Shown piece after piece: positions 25,593 to 34,332 of a DNA stretch of 61,132 nt; the first letter of the stretch is position 1, and the number at the start of each line of letters is the position of its first letter. A model generated the notes under the pieces. That model was not told the DNA's origin. It made no database searches and worked only from the letters and a program-made list of their open reading frames with translations. The position numbers were made by a program, and so were the translations under genes. Source of the DNA: Rhodopseudomonas palustris (GTDB lineage Bacteria; Pseudomonadota; Alphaproteobacteria; Rhizobiales; Xanthobacteraceae); NCBI GenBank assembly GCA_016215605.1, contig JACRJB010000027.1:1-61132 (forward strand), in the 5' to 3' direction.

Positions 25593-26140
25593 CGCGGTGT
25601 CTCCAGACTTCGTCGTCGAACGCCGGGGGGCTCGCCCGGCGCTGGGGTTGCATGGTCGTGTCGCCGCTCACGCGACAGCATTCGCTCGACGTGCTTCCGC
25701 CCGCGACGCCCGGGTTTCGGGTGCCGCGCGGCTGGCCGCACATTGGGTGGTTTCTTGGCAGTCCCAGACAGCCGGCGGCGGCGAACTCGTTCTGGTTCGC
25801 GCCGCGTCTCGGCTGTTCATCCACTGTGAACGGGAAACTATAGCGAATAGTAAAATTACGTATCACCTGATAGCAAACGGTACAGCATGTGCCGCTGGTA
25901 ATCCGATTAGTCCGCAGGAATCGGGGATTCGCGGGTCTCGCGGCGGATAGTCACTGGTAAAAACCCTAGGTCTGTCCCCGAGCTACCCGGGTCGTCTGGT
26001 TCCCGGTTAGGCTTTAGTCGTAGTCGCCACCCGTCATCGTCGCGCGGCGAAACGGCGCGTTTCGCGCGAGGGATTTTCCGACCGCGGCCGTACTCCCTTC
26101 TACAGCCGGCGCGATGCGCCCTGTGTGAGGGAGTACACCG
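25593..26140. other. 548-bp gap between divergent chemoreceptor and porin genes
   Basis: No gene or repeat is seen. An AT-rich island at about 25836-25885 (around ACTATAGCGAATAGTAAAAT) is the likeliest place for the leftward chemoreceptor promoter. The rightward porin promoter cannot be placed with confidence. Confidence 0.4.
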
Positions 26141-26851
26141 ATGAAGAAGGCGACCGTTTTCGGATGTGTCGTGGGGGTCTGCAGCCTGGGTGGCGCGCAG
26201 GCCGCCGATCTCGGCGCGCGCAGCGTCTACAAGGCGCCGCCGCCCGTGGCGGTCGCGACGAGCTGGGCGGGGCCGTATCTCGGGCTGCAGGCCGGCTATC
26301 TGTCGGGCCGCCGCGAGACGTCGTTTCCGGCCACCGGCGAGTTTCATTTTGTCGATCCCGAGGGCTTCGCCGGCGGCCTGGTCGGCGGTTTCAACTGGCA
26401 GTGGGGCCGCGTCGTCGCCGGTCTGGAGGCCGACATCAGCTACGTGGATGCGCGGCAGACCATCGACACCGGCCTCGCCAACCCCTCGGCCACGCAATTG
26501 CAGAGCAAGCTGGACTGGAACGGCCACGTCCGCGGCCGGCTCGGCTACGCCTTCGACAATGCGCTGATCTTCATGGCCGGCGGCCTCGCAATGGCGGGCG
26601 TTCACGACACCGCCTTCGACAATCTCAACGGCGTCAGCGCGAGCTGGAGCGGCACCCGCACCGGATGGTCGCTCGGCGGCGGCGTCGACTGGCGGGTCGC
26701 GCGCGCGGTCACGGTGCGGCTCGAATATCTCTACGACAATTACGGCACCACCACGCTCGGCGCCCAGACGGTGGGCGCGGTCAATTTCGGCGAGCGCGAC
26801 GCGAAGCTCGATGCTCACACGGTTCGCGCCGGCCTCAACCTGCATTTCTGA
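26141..26851 (+). CDS. Outer-membrane beta-barrel protein (Omp25/Omp31-like)
   Basis: 236 residues: signal peptide (to GGAQAAD), the typical alphaproteobacterial leader region YKAPPPVAVATSWAGPYLG, then alternating amphipathic strands (GLQAGYLSGR, GGLVGGFNWQWG, RGRLGYAFDNALIFMAGG, VTVRLEYLYDNYGTT) and the terminal aromatic LNLHF for outer-membrane assembly. This matches eight-stranded Omp25-type barrels, important for envelope integrity. A GGAG ribosome site lies about eight bases before the ATG. Confidence 0.92.
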   Translation: MKKATVFGCVVGVCSLGGAQAADLGARSVYKAPPPVAVATSWAGPYLGLQAGYLSGRRETSFPATGEFHFVDPEGFAGGLVGGFNWQWGRVVAGLEADISYVDARQTIDTGLANPSATQLQSKLDWNGHVRGRLGYAFDNALIFMAGGLAMAGVHDTAFDNLNGVSASWSGTRTGWSLGGGVDWRVARAVTVRLEYLYDNYGTTTLGAQTVGAVNFGERDAKLDAHTVRAGLNLHF

Positions 26852-26895
26852 CCGCCCCTGTTTCACCCCCGACCAGCGAAAGAAGGAGCTCGACC

Positions 26896-27207
26896 ATGCG
26901 CAAGATTCTGATCGCCGCCCTGTTCGCCGCCGCGGCGCCCGTCACCGGCCACGCGGCGCCACTGATGGCTCCGGCCGCACAGATGCAGGCGGCCGTCGCC
27001 GAAGCCTCCGGCGTGGACACGGTGGCGTGTGTCCGCCGCGGCTGGCGCGGTCCCGGCGTCTATCCCGGCTGCGGCTATCATCGGCCTTACTACCGGCCGT
27101 ATCCCTACGTCGTGGCGCCGGTCTATGTCGGGCCGCGCGTCGTCGTCGCGGCGCCGGTGCCGGCTCCGCGGCAATGCTGGATCGCGGGCGCCTGGCGCCC
27201 GTGCTAA
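26896..27207 (+). CDS. Small secreted Pro/Tyr-rich protein
   Basis: 103 residues with a signal peptide (MRKILIAALFAAAAPVTGHAAP) and a mature part with four cysteines (ACVRRGWRGP, GCGYHRPYYRPYPY, QCWIAGAWRPC). This 'RGWRGPGxYPGCGYHRPYY' style is common among small periplasmic proteins of Bradyrhizobium and relatives with no assigned role. A GGAG site precedes the ATG. It lies 65 bp upstream of the sigma-factor operon and may be co-transcribed with it. Confidence 0.8.
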   Translation: MRKILIAALFAAAAPVTGHAAPLMAPAAQMQAAVAEASGVDTVACVRRGWRGPGVYPGCGYHRPYYRPYPYVVAPVYVGPRVVVAAPVPAPRQCWIAGAWRPC

Positions 27208-27272
27208 TCGGACGCGGCAGCGGAGCCGCTGCCGTACTGACCGCAGCGGCGCCAGGGCAGAGGATCGGGGCG

Positions 27273-27830
27273 ATGGAGGACGACAGCGACGAAGCGCTGA
27301 TGGCCGCCGTCGCCGCGCGCCGGCAGCAGGCGTTCCGCCTGCTGATGACCCGCCACATGCCGCGCGCGATCCGCGTCGCGCAGCGCATCGTCCGCAATCC
27401 GGCGGAGGCCGACGACATCGGCCAGGAGGCGTTCCTGCGGGTCTGGAACAAGGCGGAGTCGTTCGATCCGACGATCGCGCGGTTCACCACCTGGCTGTAC
27501 CGGATCGTGCTGAACCTCGCGTTCGACCGCACCCGCCGGCCGGCGCATGCGCCGATCGAGGAGGCGGCCGAAATCGCCTCCGGCGAGCCGGCGCCGATCG
27601 ACGGGCTGATCGCCGATCAGCAGCGCCGCGTGCTGGAAGCCGCGCTGGCGCAATTGCCGGAGCGGCAGCGCGGCGCGATCGCATTGTTTCACATGGAGGG
27701 CCTGTCGGGCGACGAGGCGGCGCGGGCGATGGGACTCAGCGCCAAGGCGTTCGAGTCGCTGCTGGCGCGGGCCCGCCTGGCGTTGAAGAAAGAAGTCGAG
27801 ACGATCGAGAAGACCAGGAGGTTGGCATGA
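27273..27830 (+). CDS. ECF sigma factor
   Basis: 185 residues with sigma region 2 (FRLLMTRHMPRAIRVAQRIVRNPAEADDIGQEAFLRVWNKAESF, about 20-70) and region 4 (LAQLPERQRGAIALFHMEGLSGDEAARAMGLSAKAFESLLARARLALKK, about 130-180). The preceding ATG-less stretch is open in frame, but MEDDSDEAL with its GGGGCG spacing is the best start. The stop overlaps the next gene (ATGA). With the membrane protein and periplasmic sensor that follow, this is organised like the cnrYXH metal-responsive sigma system, although the order differs. Confidence 0.9.
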   Translation: MEDDSDEALMAAVAARRQQAFRLLMTRHMPRAIRVAQRIVRNPAEADDIGQEAFLRVWNKAESFDPTIARFTTWLYRIVLNLAFDRTRRPAHAPIEEAAEIASGEPAPIDGLIADQQRRVLEAALAQLPERQRGAIALFHMEGLSGDEAARAMGLSAKAFESLLARARLALKKEVETIEKTRRLA

Positions 27831-28246
27831 CACTCGACCGGTTCAGGGAACTCGCGGACAGCTTCGGCGGCGACGTCGAGCGCTGGCCCGAGGCGGAGCG
27901 GGAGGCGGCCCGCGCGATCGCGCGGAGCGACGCGGGCGCCGCGATCCTGCGCGAGCATCGGGCGTTCGACCGGCTGCTCGCGATCCCGCCCGAGATCGCG
28001 CCGGGGCGCGCCGGCCGCGCGTCGCTGTCGGTGCTGCAGCGGATCGCCGCGCAGGACGCCTTTCCGCCGTGGTACCGCCGCTGGCTGCAGCCGACGTCGC
28101 TGCTGCCGGTCGGCAGCTTCGCCTGTTCGGCGCTGCTCGGCCTGTGGCTCGCGGTCGAGCTGCCCTATCACCGCGACGAACAGGCGGTGGCCGCGGTCGC
28201 CGCGGTGTTCGACGCTTCCGTCATCACCCTGTGGGGGAATCAATGA
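27827..28246 (+). CDS. Probable membrane anti-sigma factor
   Basis: 139 residues: a cytoplasmic helical N-terminal part (MTLDRFRELADSFGGDVERWPEAEREAARAIA..., about 1-85), one membrane helix (about 95-113, LLPVGSFACSALLGLWLAV) and a short periplasmic tail. No zinc-binding HxxxCxxC motif is present. Its start and stop both overlap neighbours by ATGA. Position and topology argue for an anti-sigma factor holding the ECF sigma; the sequence itself is not diagnostic. Confidence 0.65.
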   Translation: MTLDRFRELADSFGGDVERWPEAEREAARAIARSDAGAAILREHRAFDRLLAIPPEIAPGRAGRASLSVLQRIAAQDAFPPWYRRWLQPTSLLPVGSFACSALLGLWLAVELPYHRDEQAVAAVAAVFDASVITLWGNQ

Positions 28247-28686
28247 CTTTCCGGTCCGGATCGTTCACCGGCGGCCGCCTGCTGCTGTTGGGCTCGCTCT
28301 GTCTCAATATCGCGCTCGGCGCCTATGTGGGCGCGCAATGGCTGCAGCCCGACTGGTCGCCCAAGATCGCCGGCATGCCGCTGCGGCTGATCGAGCGGGT
28401 CGCCACACGGCTGCCGCCCGACGATGCCGAGATCCTGAAGCGCAACTATCAGGCGCGGCAAGCCGAGCTGCGGCCGCTGCAGGACGACTACACGGCGGCC
28501 TTGCTGAAGACGCTGCGGCTGGCCGGGCAGGCCGATCTCGACAAGCCCGCGCTCCGCGCCGCGATCAAGGACGCCCGCGACAAGCGCGTCAAGATCGGCG
28601 ACTCGGTGATCGACACGTTCGTCGAGACGCTCGAGCAGATTTCTCCGAAAGGACGGCGTCAACTCGTCGGCGGGTTTCTTCGTTGA
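28243..28686 (+). CDS. Periplasmic heavy-metal sensor-like protein (Metal_resist/CnrX type)
   Basis: 147 residues with an uncleaved N-terminal anchor (about 12-32) and a helical periplasmic domain (RLIERVATRLPPDDAEILKRNYQARQAELRPLQDDYTAALLKTLR...) resembling CnrX/ZraP-like four-helix hooks (PF13801). It is poor in His and Met, so a direct metal site is not evident; it may sense another envelope signal. It is the third gene of an overlapping trio and would relieve the anti-sigma. Confidence 0.72.
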   Translation: MTFRSGSFTGGRLLLLGSLCLNIALGAYVGAQWLQPDWSPKIAGMPLRLIERVATRLPPDDAEILKRNYQARQAELRPLQDDYTAALLKTLRLAGQADLDKPALRAAIKDARDKRVKIGDSVIDTFVETLEQISPKGRRQLVGGFLR

Positions 28687-28785
28687 TCGTCCTGGTCGCG
28701 AGGGATCGCGACGACTGGAGCGTATCACTTACGTCCGCCTGCCGGATCTGCCACCAACCCATCCAACCGGATCAAGGGAACCGTC

Positions 28786-29076
28786 ATGCCCCGATTGACT
28801 TCGACCCCCGGCCGCGCCCGGCCCGTCCTGTTCTACGCCAGTGACGCGATGGTGCGCGCCACGCTGCTCGCCGCCGTCGTCATCGCCGCGCTCGCGGTGT
28901 CGCTGTCGCTCGCCAGTGCCCAGGACCGCGGCGCCGCCCGCGAAGCCTGCAAGCCGGACTACCAGAAATTCTGCAGCAGCGTGACGCCCGGCGGCGGACG
29001 CATCAAAAAATGCCTCGCCGACAACTTCGCCAACCTCTCTGACGCCTGCAAGCAAGTGGTCGGATCGGAGAAGTAA
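28786..29076 (+). CDS. Secreted cysteine-rich (GLG1-like repeat) protein
   Basis: 96 residues with a hydrophobic signal segment (about 22-45, ending LASAQ) and one Cys-rich repeat EACKPDYQKFC...RIKKCLADNFANLSDACKQVV. Four cysteines in the spacing of Cys_rich_FGFR/GLG1 repeats probably form two disulfides. AGGGA lies before the ATG at 28786; an ATG at 28849 would give a more conventional signal peptide. Function is unknown; such proteins are common in rhizobia. Confidence 0.78.
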   Translation: MPRLTSTPGRARPVLFYASDAMVRATLLAAVVIAALAVSLSLASAQDRGAAREACKPDYQKFCSSVTPGGGRIKKCLADNFANLSDACKQVVGSEK

Positions 29077-29116
29077 GCGGCGAAAGTGAGCCGGAGCGAA
29101 GGACGCGATGCGCTGA

Positions 29117-29233
29117 GTCCTCCCGCAGCCGTCATCGCCTGGCTCGACCCGGCGATCCATCCTCTTCGGAAAGTTGTTAGTAGCGCGCCTGGCGCGCGAT
29201 GGATGCGCGGGTCGAGCCCGCGCATGACGGCGG
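29117..29233. repeat. Palindromic repeat with CTCGACCCGGCGATCCATC arms
   Basis: TCATCGCCTGGCTCGACCC and GATCCATC on the left pair with GATGGATGCGCGGGTCGAGCC...GCATGACGG on the right. It fills the gap between two convergent genes and resembles the element at 141-218. Confidence 0.65.
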
Positions 29234-29294
29234 AGAGTTGGGGCGAGGCGTCCCCGAACCAACAAGTGCCAAGGCGAACGCTTCGGCGCGAGCG

Positions 29295-31055
29295 CTATAG
29301 CTTGTACGCCGTCCTGAAGCCGCCCCAGTGTCGCCCCCGCACCTTCACCGGGACGTCGATTTCGCGCATCATCACCATGTTGCCGCCGCCCATGTCGCGG
29401 GCGTAGGTCTGGATCAGGAACGGACGGGTGTTGCGGCCGGCGGCGAGGCCGGCGGGGTCGTTGAAGATGCGGCGGTTGCGCGCATTCGCGGTGTTGAACG
29501 CGACGTCGCCCGGGATCTGCGGCTGCGAGTAGATCTTGTTGTGCACCGGCAGATAGCCGTTGCGGTCGATCATCACGCAGAACGCCATCCGAGCATCCTT
29601 GGCGAGGAACGCCTCCTGGAACGGCGGCAGCGTGCGGTCGGCCCAGTCGAGTATCCGGGTGCGATACTGCACCGGATTGGTGCCCGGAATTTCCACGTAG
29701 CTCTCGTCGAACATGTCGTCGAGCGTGATCGCGCCGGTGGCGATGCCGCGCTCGAAAATCTTGTGCAGCTCCGTGCCCGCTTCCAGTGCGCGGGCGACGA
29801 ATTCGGAGTTCTCGTCGCGGATCGCCCACAGCCGATCCTCGATCGCCTCCCGTAGCGCCGGGCTCGGCGCGACGAATGTCGCCTGCGCGCCGGCGCTGCC
29901 GTGTTCGGCGATCCGCAGCCGGCAGGCGCCGATCTCCTGCAGTTCGGCGTCGTAGGTCTGATGCACCGCCAACGCCGCCGCGGCGGGGCCGGCGATCAGC
30001 ACGCCGTCCTGCGAAATCTCGTAGACCGGCGCGCTGATCCGGCCGCGCGGCGCCGCGATCTCGATCGCCAGATGGCACGGCAGCTTCTCGCGCCGGCGCG
30101 CTTCCTCGCGCTCGCTTTGCTTCAGCAGCACCGCGGTGCGGGCGCGGAGTTTCTCGGCGAACAGCGTTACGGTCTGGCCGGCGCGGGCGACGTCGGCGCC
30201 GTGCTGCTCGGCCTCCTGCGTGGCGCTGGCGATCTCGGCGGCGCTGTCGCCGACCGAGACGATGAAATTGCCGGCGGTGGCGGCATTGCCGGCGACCTCG
30301 CCGGTGGTGGCGTTCTGCTCGGCGACGGCGCCGTTGACGGTGTCGAACACCGGGCGGATCGCCGCGATCGCGCTGGTGATGCGATGCACCGCATCGGCCG
30401 AGCTGGTGGCGTCCTTCTGCAGCGTGTCGATCTTGCGCTTGATCTCCTCGGTCGCCTCCTGGGTCTGCACCGCCAGCGCCTTGACCTCGGTGGCCACCAC
30501 CGCGAAGCCGCGCCCGGCGGCGCCGGCGCGGGCCGCCTCGATGGTCGAGTTCAGCGCCAGCAGCGTGGTTTGCCGCGCGATCTGGGCGATCAGATTGACC
30601 ACATTGCCGATCGCCGCGGAGGATTCGCGCAGCCGCTCGACATTGGCGGTGGCCTCGTTGGCGGCGGCGCTGGCGTCGTCGGCGAGCTGCGACGCCTGCC
30701 GCACCTGCGCGCCGATGCCCTCGGCCGAATCGGTGAATTTATCCGCGGCCTGCGAGAACGACACCGCGGTCGCCTGCGCCGCGTTGGTGTGGCCGGTCAG
30801 CGCGTCGGTGCGCTGTCGGATGGTGTGCAGCGTGGTGGTGGTGGACTGCACCCCGGAGGTGACGGACTGCGCGGCGCGCTCGAGCTGACGAATCAGCGAG
30901 CCGAGTTCGAGTTCCAGCAGTTCGAGGATGTCGGAGGCCGAGTCGGCCTCGTCCGCGGCGGCTGCGGGCGCCGGCGCGGGCGCGGGCGCGGCCACGGCGG
31001 GACCATCCGGCGCCGGCGGATCCGCCTGCCGCTTTCGAAAAAGGCCGAACGCCAT
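29295..31055 (-). CDS. Soluble chemoreceptor with N-terminal MA domain, PilZ-like and C-terminal sensory domains
   Basis: 586 residues without membrane helices. After an Ala/Pro-rich stretch comes the signalling domain (about 60-330), with tip-like [43 protein letters not shown] PilZ-like region follows (about 340-430): RREKLPCHLAIEI supplies an RxxxR-like start, and EISQDG stands where D/NxSxxG is usual, so c-di-GMP binding may be weakened. The last 150 residues (IPGTNPVQYRTRILDWADRTLPPFQEAFL... MVMMREIDVPVKVRGRHWGGFRTAYKL) resemble the Cache-like tail of alphaproteobacterial chemoreceptors. Start 31055 gives MAFGLFRKRQ; a longer in-frame extension would be Arg-rich and lacks a ribosome site. 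Confidence 0.85.
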   Translation of the reverse strand: MAFGLFRKRQADPPAPDGPAVAAPAPAPAPAAAADEADSASDILELLELELGSLIRQLERAAQSVTSGVQSTTTTLHTIRQRTDALTGHTNAAQATAVSFSQAADKFTDSAEGIGAQVRQASQLADDASAAANEATANVERLRESSAAIGNVVNLIAQIARQTTLLALNSTIEAARAGAAGRGFAVVATEVKALAVQTQEATEEIKRKIDTLQKDATSSADAVHRITSAIAAIRPVFDTVNGAVAEQNATTGEVAGNAATAGNFIVSVGDSAAEIASATQEAEQHGADVARAGQTVTLFAEKLRARTAVLLKQSEREEARRREKLPCHLAIEIAAPRGRISAPVYEISQDGVLIAGPAAAALAVHQTYDAELQEIGACRLRIAEHGSAGAQATFVAPSPALREAIEDRLWAIRDENSEFVARALEAGTELHKIFERGIATGAITLDDMFDESYVEIPGTNPVQYRTRILDWADRTLPPFQEAFLAKDARMAFCVMIDRNGYLPVHNKIYSQPQIPGDVAFNTANARNRRIFNDPAGLAAGRNTRPFLIQTYARDMGGGNMVMMREIDVPVKVRGRHWGGFRTAYKL

Positions 31056-31246
31056 GAATCCTCCCGCAAACCGAGCAATTTCTCCGACTTTCGCGCAAGG
31101 CGGTGAAGGTGCGGTTAAATTTCTCGCAGCGGAAAACCGGCCATTCGCAGGGGGAGGCCGGGCAAGCCTTTGATTTCGGGCCCTCCGCCGCTTATAACCC
31201 CGCGCCGCAGCCTGAAATTTTCCAGATCGACCGCGAGAGAGCACGC

Positions 31247-31993
31247 ATGGCCGGACATTCCCAATTCAAGAACATCATGCACCGCAAGGGTAAGCAGGAT
31301 GCGCAGAAGTCCAAGGCGTTCAGCAAGCTCGCCCGCGAAATCACCGTCGCCGCCAAGCTCGGCACGCCCGACCCGGCGATGAACCCGCGGCTGCGTGCCG
31401 CGGTGCTGGCGGCGCGTGCGGAAAACATGCCGAAGGACAATATCGAGCGCGCCATCAAGAAGGCGATCGGCGGCGACTCCGAGAACTACGACGAGATCCG
31501 CTACGAGGGCTACGGCCCCGGCGGCGTCGCGGTGATCGTCGAGGCGCTGACCGACAACCGCAACCGCGCCGCCTCGGACATCCGCTCGTTCTTCACCAAA
31601 TCCGGCGGCAATCTCGGCGAAACCGGCTCGGTCGCCTTCATGTTCGACCGCACCGGCGTGATCGAATACGACGCCGACAAGGCCAGCGCCGACGACATGC
31701 TGGAAGCCGCCATCGAGGCTGGCGCCGACGACGTGGTGTCGTCCGAGGCCGGACACGAGATCTACGCGTCCCAGGAGACCTTCCGCGACGTCGCCAAGGC
31801 GCTCGAAGCCAAATTCGGCGAAGCCCGCAAGGCCGCGCTGATCTGGAAGCCGCAGAACACCATCGCGGTCGACGACGAGACCGGCGAAAAGCTGTTCAAG
31901 CTGATGGATAACCTCAACGACCACGACGACGTCCAGAACGTCTACGCCAATTTCGAAGTCTCCGACGCCTTGATGGCGAAGATGGCGGGGTAA
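31247..31993 (+). CDS. yebC: YebC/PmpR-family regulator
   Basis: 248 residues, the exact family length, opening [32 protein letters not shown] and containing [28 protein letters not shown] and [18 protein letters not shown]. YebC proteins bind nascent chains/ribosomes (polyproline relief) or DNA, depending on the study, and lie upstream of ruvC in many proteobacteria, as here. The start has a GAGAG site. Confidence 0.95.
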   Translation: MAGHSQFKNIMHRKGKQDAQKSKAFSKLAREITVAAKLGTPDPAMNPRLRAAVLAARAENMPKDNIERAIKKAIGGDSENYDEIRYEGYGPGGVAVIVEALTDNRNRAASDIRSFFTKSGGNLGETGSVAFMFDRTGVIEYDADKASADDMLEAAIEAGADDVVSSEAGHEIYASQETFRDVAKALEAKFGEARKAALIWKPQNTIAVDDETGEKLFKLMDNLNDHDDVQNVYANFEVSDALMAKMAG

Positions 31994-32000
31994 TTTTCCC

Positions 32001-32147
32001 GTGTCCCGGACGCGGTGCAGCGCGCAGCGCTGCTCCGCAGATCCGGGACCCCGGTACTTTATCTCTGCATCAGATCCCAACCGGGCCCCCGGATCAGCAG
32101 CGCACCACGCCGCCAAGAGCGGCGCGCTGCGCGGCATCCGGGGAACA
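32001..32147. repeat. Palindromic repeat between yebC and ruvC
   Basis: GTGTCCCGGACGCGGTGCAG...CTGCTCCGCAGATCCGGGACC, then CCGGGCCCCCGGATCAGCAG and GCGGCATCCGGGGAACAGG, form nested inverted repeats. Related elements sit at 53942-54214 after clpB. The repeat takes up half of the 292-bp yebC-ruvC gap. Confidence 0.7.
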
Positions 32148-32285
32148 GGCGTTGCCCTGGATTGGCGGCTGAGAGATCAGGCGCCGCCGCATCGCGGCCC
32201 CTAGCCGCGCTCCCTTGCTGGGGACGGTGCGTCCCTGATCCCCGTTTCTGTTTCGTTCACGTCTATCTGGCGTTATCACTGCGCC

Positions 32286-32810
32286 ATGACCGCTCCGCCG
32301 ATTCGCACCGCCGTCCGCATTCTGGGGATCGACCCCGGCCTCCGCCGCACCGGCTGGGGGGTGGTCGAGAGCGAGGGCAATCGGCTGGTGTTCATTGCCT
32401 GCGGCTCGGTCGAGCCGAAGGACACGCTGACGCTGGCGGAACGGCTGCTGGCGATTCATCACGGGCTGGACAAGGTGCTGGTCGAGTTCGCGCCCGCCGA
32501 GGCCGCGGTCGAGCAGACCTTCGTCAACAAGGACGGCGCCGCGACGCTGAAGCTCGGCCAGGCGAGGGGCGTGGCGATGCTGGCGCCGGCGATGCACGGC
32601 ATTCTGGTCGCCGAATATGCGCCGAACCAGGTCAAGAAGACGGTGGTCGGCGCCGGCCATGCCGACAAAAATCAGATCCAGATGATGCTGAAGATCCTGC
32701 TGCCCAAGGCCGATCCGAAAAGCGCCGACGCCGCCGACGCTTTGGCGATCGCCATCACCCACGCCCACCACCGCATCAGCGCGCAGCGGCTGAAGGCGGT
32801 GGGGGGATGA
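32286..32810 (+). CDS. ruvC: Holliday junction resolvase RuvC
   Basis: 174 residues. Cuts Holliday junctions loaded by RuvAB. The four acidic catalytic residues are in place: D16 (GIDPGL), E76 (VEQTF), D148 and D151 ([11 protein letters not shown]), with the usual spacing relative to E. coli. The C-terminal Lys/His segment [11 protein letters not shown] is typical. Genes for RuvA and RuvB follow on the same strand but separated by repeats. Confidence 0.96.
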   Translation: MTAPPIRTAVRILGIDPGLRRTGWGVVESEGNRLVFIACGSVEPKDTLTLAERLLAIHHGLDKVLVEFAPAEAAVEQTFVNKDGAATLKLGQARGVAMLAPAMHGILVAEYAPNQVKKTVVGAGHADKNQIQMMLKILLPKADPKSADAADALAIAITHAHHRISAQRLKAVGG

Positions 32811-32872
32811 AGGTGGAGGCGGCGATGTCAGTCTTGCAATGTAAGCCGATGCCTCTCCCCGCTTGCAGCGCG

Positions 32873-32972
32873 CCCCCTCTCCCGCTTGCGGGAGAGGGCT
32901 GGGGTGAGGGCGACGCGGGCACAGTGCCTGGGGACCCCCACCCCCGACCCCTCCCCGCAAGGGGGAGGGGGG
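32873..32972. repeat. Paired palindromic repeats between ruvC and ruvA
   Basis: One CCCTCTCCCGC...GCGGGAGAGGG-TGGGGTGAGGG element plus one GACCCCCACCCCCGACCCC-CGCAAGGGGGAGGGG element, in the order and spacing repeated twice at 34085-34300. The sequence after it (GAACAGGCGC) is also shared with that locus. Confidence 0.8.
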
Positions 32973-33000
32973 AACAGGCGCCTCGCTTCGGAGCCATCCC

Positions 33001-33618
33001 ATGATCGGCAAACTCAAGGGCGTCATCGACTCCTACGGCGAGGACTACGTCATCCTCGACGTGCACGGCGTCGGCTATCAGGTGCATTGCGCCAGCCGGA
33101 CGTTGCAGGCGCTGCCGTCGCCGGGCGAGGCGGCGACGTTGTCGATCGAGACTTATGTGCGCGAGGACCAGATCAAGCTGTTCGGCTTCCGCACCGATAC
33201 CGAGCGCGAATGGTTCCGGCTGCTGCAGACGGTGCAGAGCGTCGGCGCCAAGGTGGCGCTGGCGGTGCTGTCGACGTTGCCGCCGCACGACCTCGCCAAT
33301 GCGATCGCGCTGCGCGACAAGGCCGCGGTGGCGCGCACGCCCGGCGTCGGCCCGAAGGTCGCCGAGCGCATCGTCACCGAGCTGAAGGACAAAGTGCCGG
33401 CGCTGACGAATATCGATCCGGCGGTGGTGCATCTGTCCGGCGCGATCGACGACAACACCGCGCCGCGCGCGGTCGCCGACGCGATCTCGGCGCTGGTCAA
33501 TCTCGGTTACGGCCAGCCGCAGGCGGCTGCCGCGGTTGCCGCGGCCTCTCGCGCGGCCGGCGAGGATGCCGCCACCGCGCAACTGATCAAGCTCGGTCTG
33601 AAGGAGCTGTCGAAGTGA
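33001..33618 (+). CDS. ruvA: Holliday junction helicase subunit RuvA
   Basis: 205 residues. OB-fold start [30 protein letters not shown], two helix-hairpin-helix motifs ([17 protein letters not shown] and [21 protein letters not shown]) for junction-arm binding, an acidic-hinged linker and a C-terminal three-helix domain ([21 protein letters not shown]) that contacts RuvB. Its TGA overlaps the GTG of the deaminase-like gene. Confidence 0.96.
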   Translation: MIGKLKGVIDSYGEDYVILDVHGVGYQVHCASRTLQALPSPGEAATLSIETYVREDQIKLFGFRTDTEREWFRLLQTVQSVGAKVALAVLSTLPPHDLANAIALRDKAAVARTPGVGPKVAERIVTELKDKVPALTNIDPAVVHLSGAIDDNTAPRAVADAISALVNLGYGQPQAAAAVAAASRAAGEDAATAQLIKLGLKELSK

Positions 33619-34040
33619 GTCTCACCGAGACCGACCGCGAACTGATCGACGCCGCGATCGCGACGATTAGCAAGCGCTACCGCAACGACTGGCAGGAAGT
33701 CGGCGCCGCACTGCTGACCCGCACCGGCCAGCGCTACGTCGCGGTCAATCTCGACGCGTATCTGGGCCGCATGGCGGTGTGCGCCGAAGCGGTCGCGCTC
33801 GGCCAGGTGATCACCGAACTGGGCGAAGCCGGCATTGATACGATCGTGGCCGTCCGTCACCCCAAGCCGCACGACACCGACCGCGACGTCCGCGTGGTGT
33901 CGCCCTGCGGCGCCTGCCGCGAACTGATCTGGGACTACGACCGCCATGCCCGCGTGCTGGTGCCGGGGCCAAACGGCGTCGAGGCCGTGGGGATCAGCGA
34001 GCTGCTGCCGAACAAATACAGCCGGGAGCGGGTGTTGTGA
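33615..34040 (+). CDS. Cytidine/blasticidin-S deaminase-like protein
   Basis: 141 residues of the zinc-dependent CDA fold. The zinc and proton-shuttle motif is CAEAVALG (Cys and Glu), and the second half is PCGACREL with two Cys ligands. The segment [17 protein letters not shown] and the final [12 protein letters not shown] fit blasticidin-S-deaminase-like members rather than housekeeping Cdd. It would deaminate a cytosine-type nucleoside; the true substrate is unknown. GTG overlaps the ruvA stop (GTGA), so it is coupled to a DNA-repair gene, and it splits ruvA from ruvB. Confidence 0.88.
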   Translation: MSLTETDRELIDAAIATISKRYRNDWQEVGAALLTRTGQRYVAVNLDAYLGRMAVCAEAVALGQVITELGEAGIDTIVAVRHPKPHDTDRDVRVVSPCGACRELIWDYDRHARVLVPGPNGVEAVGISELLPNKYSRERVL

Positions 34041-34084
34041 CCGCGGTGATGATGTTGGCCACTGCGCTCGCCCCGACCGCAGCG

Positions 34085-34300
34085 CGCCCCCTCTCCCGCT
34101 TGCGGGAGAGGGTTGGGGTGAGGGCGACGCGGACTCAGTGCTCGCGGACCCCCACCCCCGACCCCTCCCCGCAGGGGGGGAGGGGAGCAGAGCACAGCCC
34201 GCTCCCTCTCCCGCTTGCGGGAGAGGGTTGGGGTGAGGGTGCCACGGGCTCAGTGCCTGGGGACCCCCACCCCCGACCCCTCCCCGCAAGGGGGAGGGGA
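34085..34300. repeat. Tandem array of paired palindromic repeats before ruvB
   Basis: Two consecutive copies of the same two-part unit: a CCCTCTCCCGCTTGCGGGAGAGGG hairpin with TTGGGGTGAGGG, then ACCCCCACCCCCGACCCC with GGGGGAGGGG. Together they fill nearly all of the 292 bp between the deaminase-like gene and ruvB. Confidence 0.85.
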
Positions 34301-34332
34301 GAACAGGCGCTGGCGCATGGTACACTCCGTCC

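Noticed and set aside
29117-29233. Short frame between convergent genes as a gene
   Set aside because: It lies within a palindromic repeat and has no ribosome-binding site.
34085-34300. Tandem GC-rich repeats as a CRISPR array
   Set aside because: Units are palindromic and alternate between two sequence types without unique spacers; no cas gene is present.
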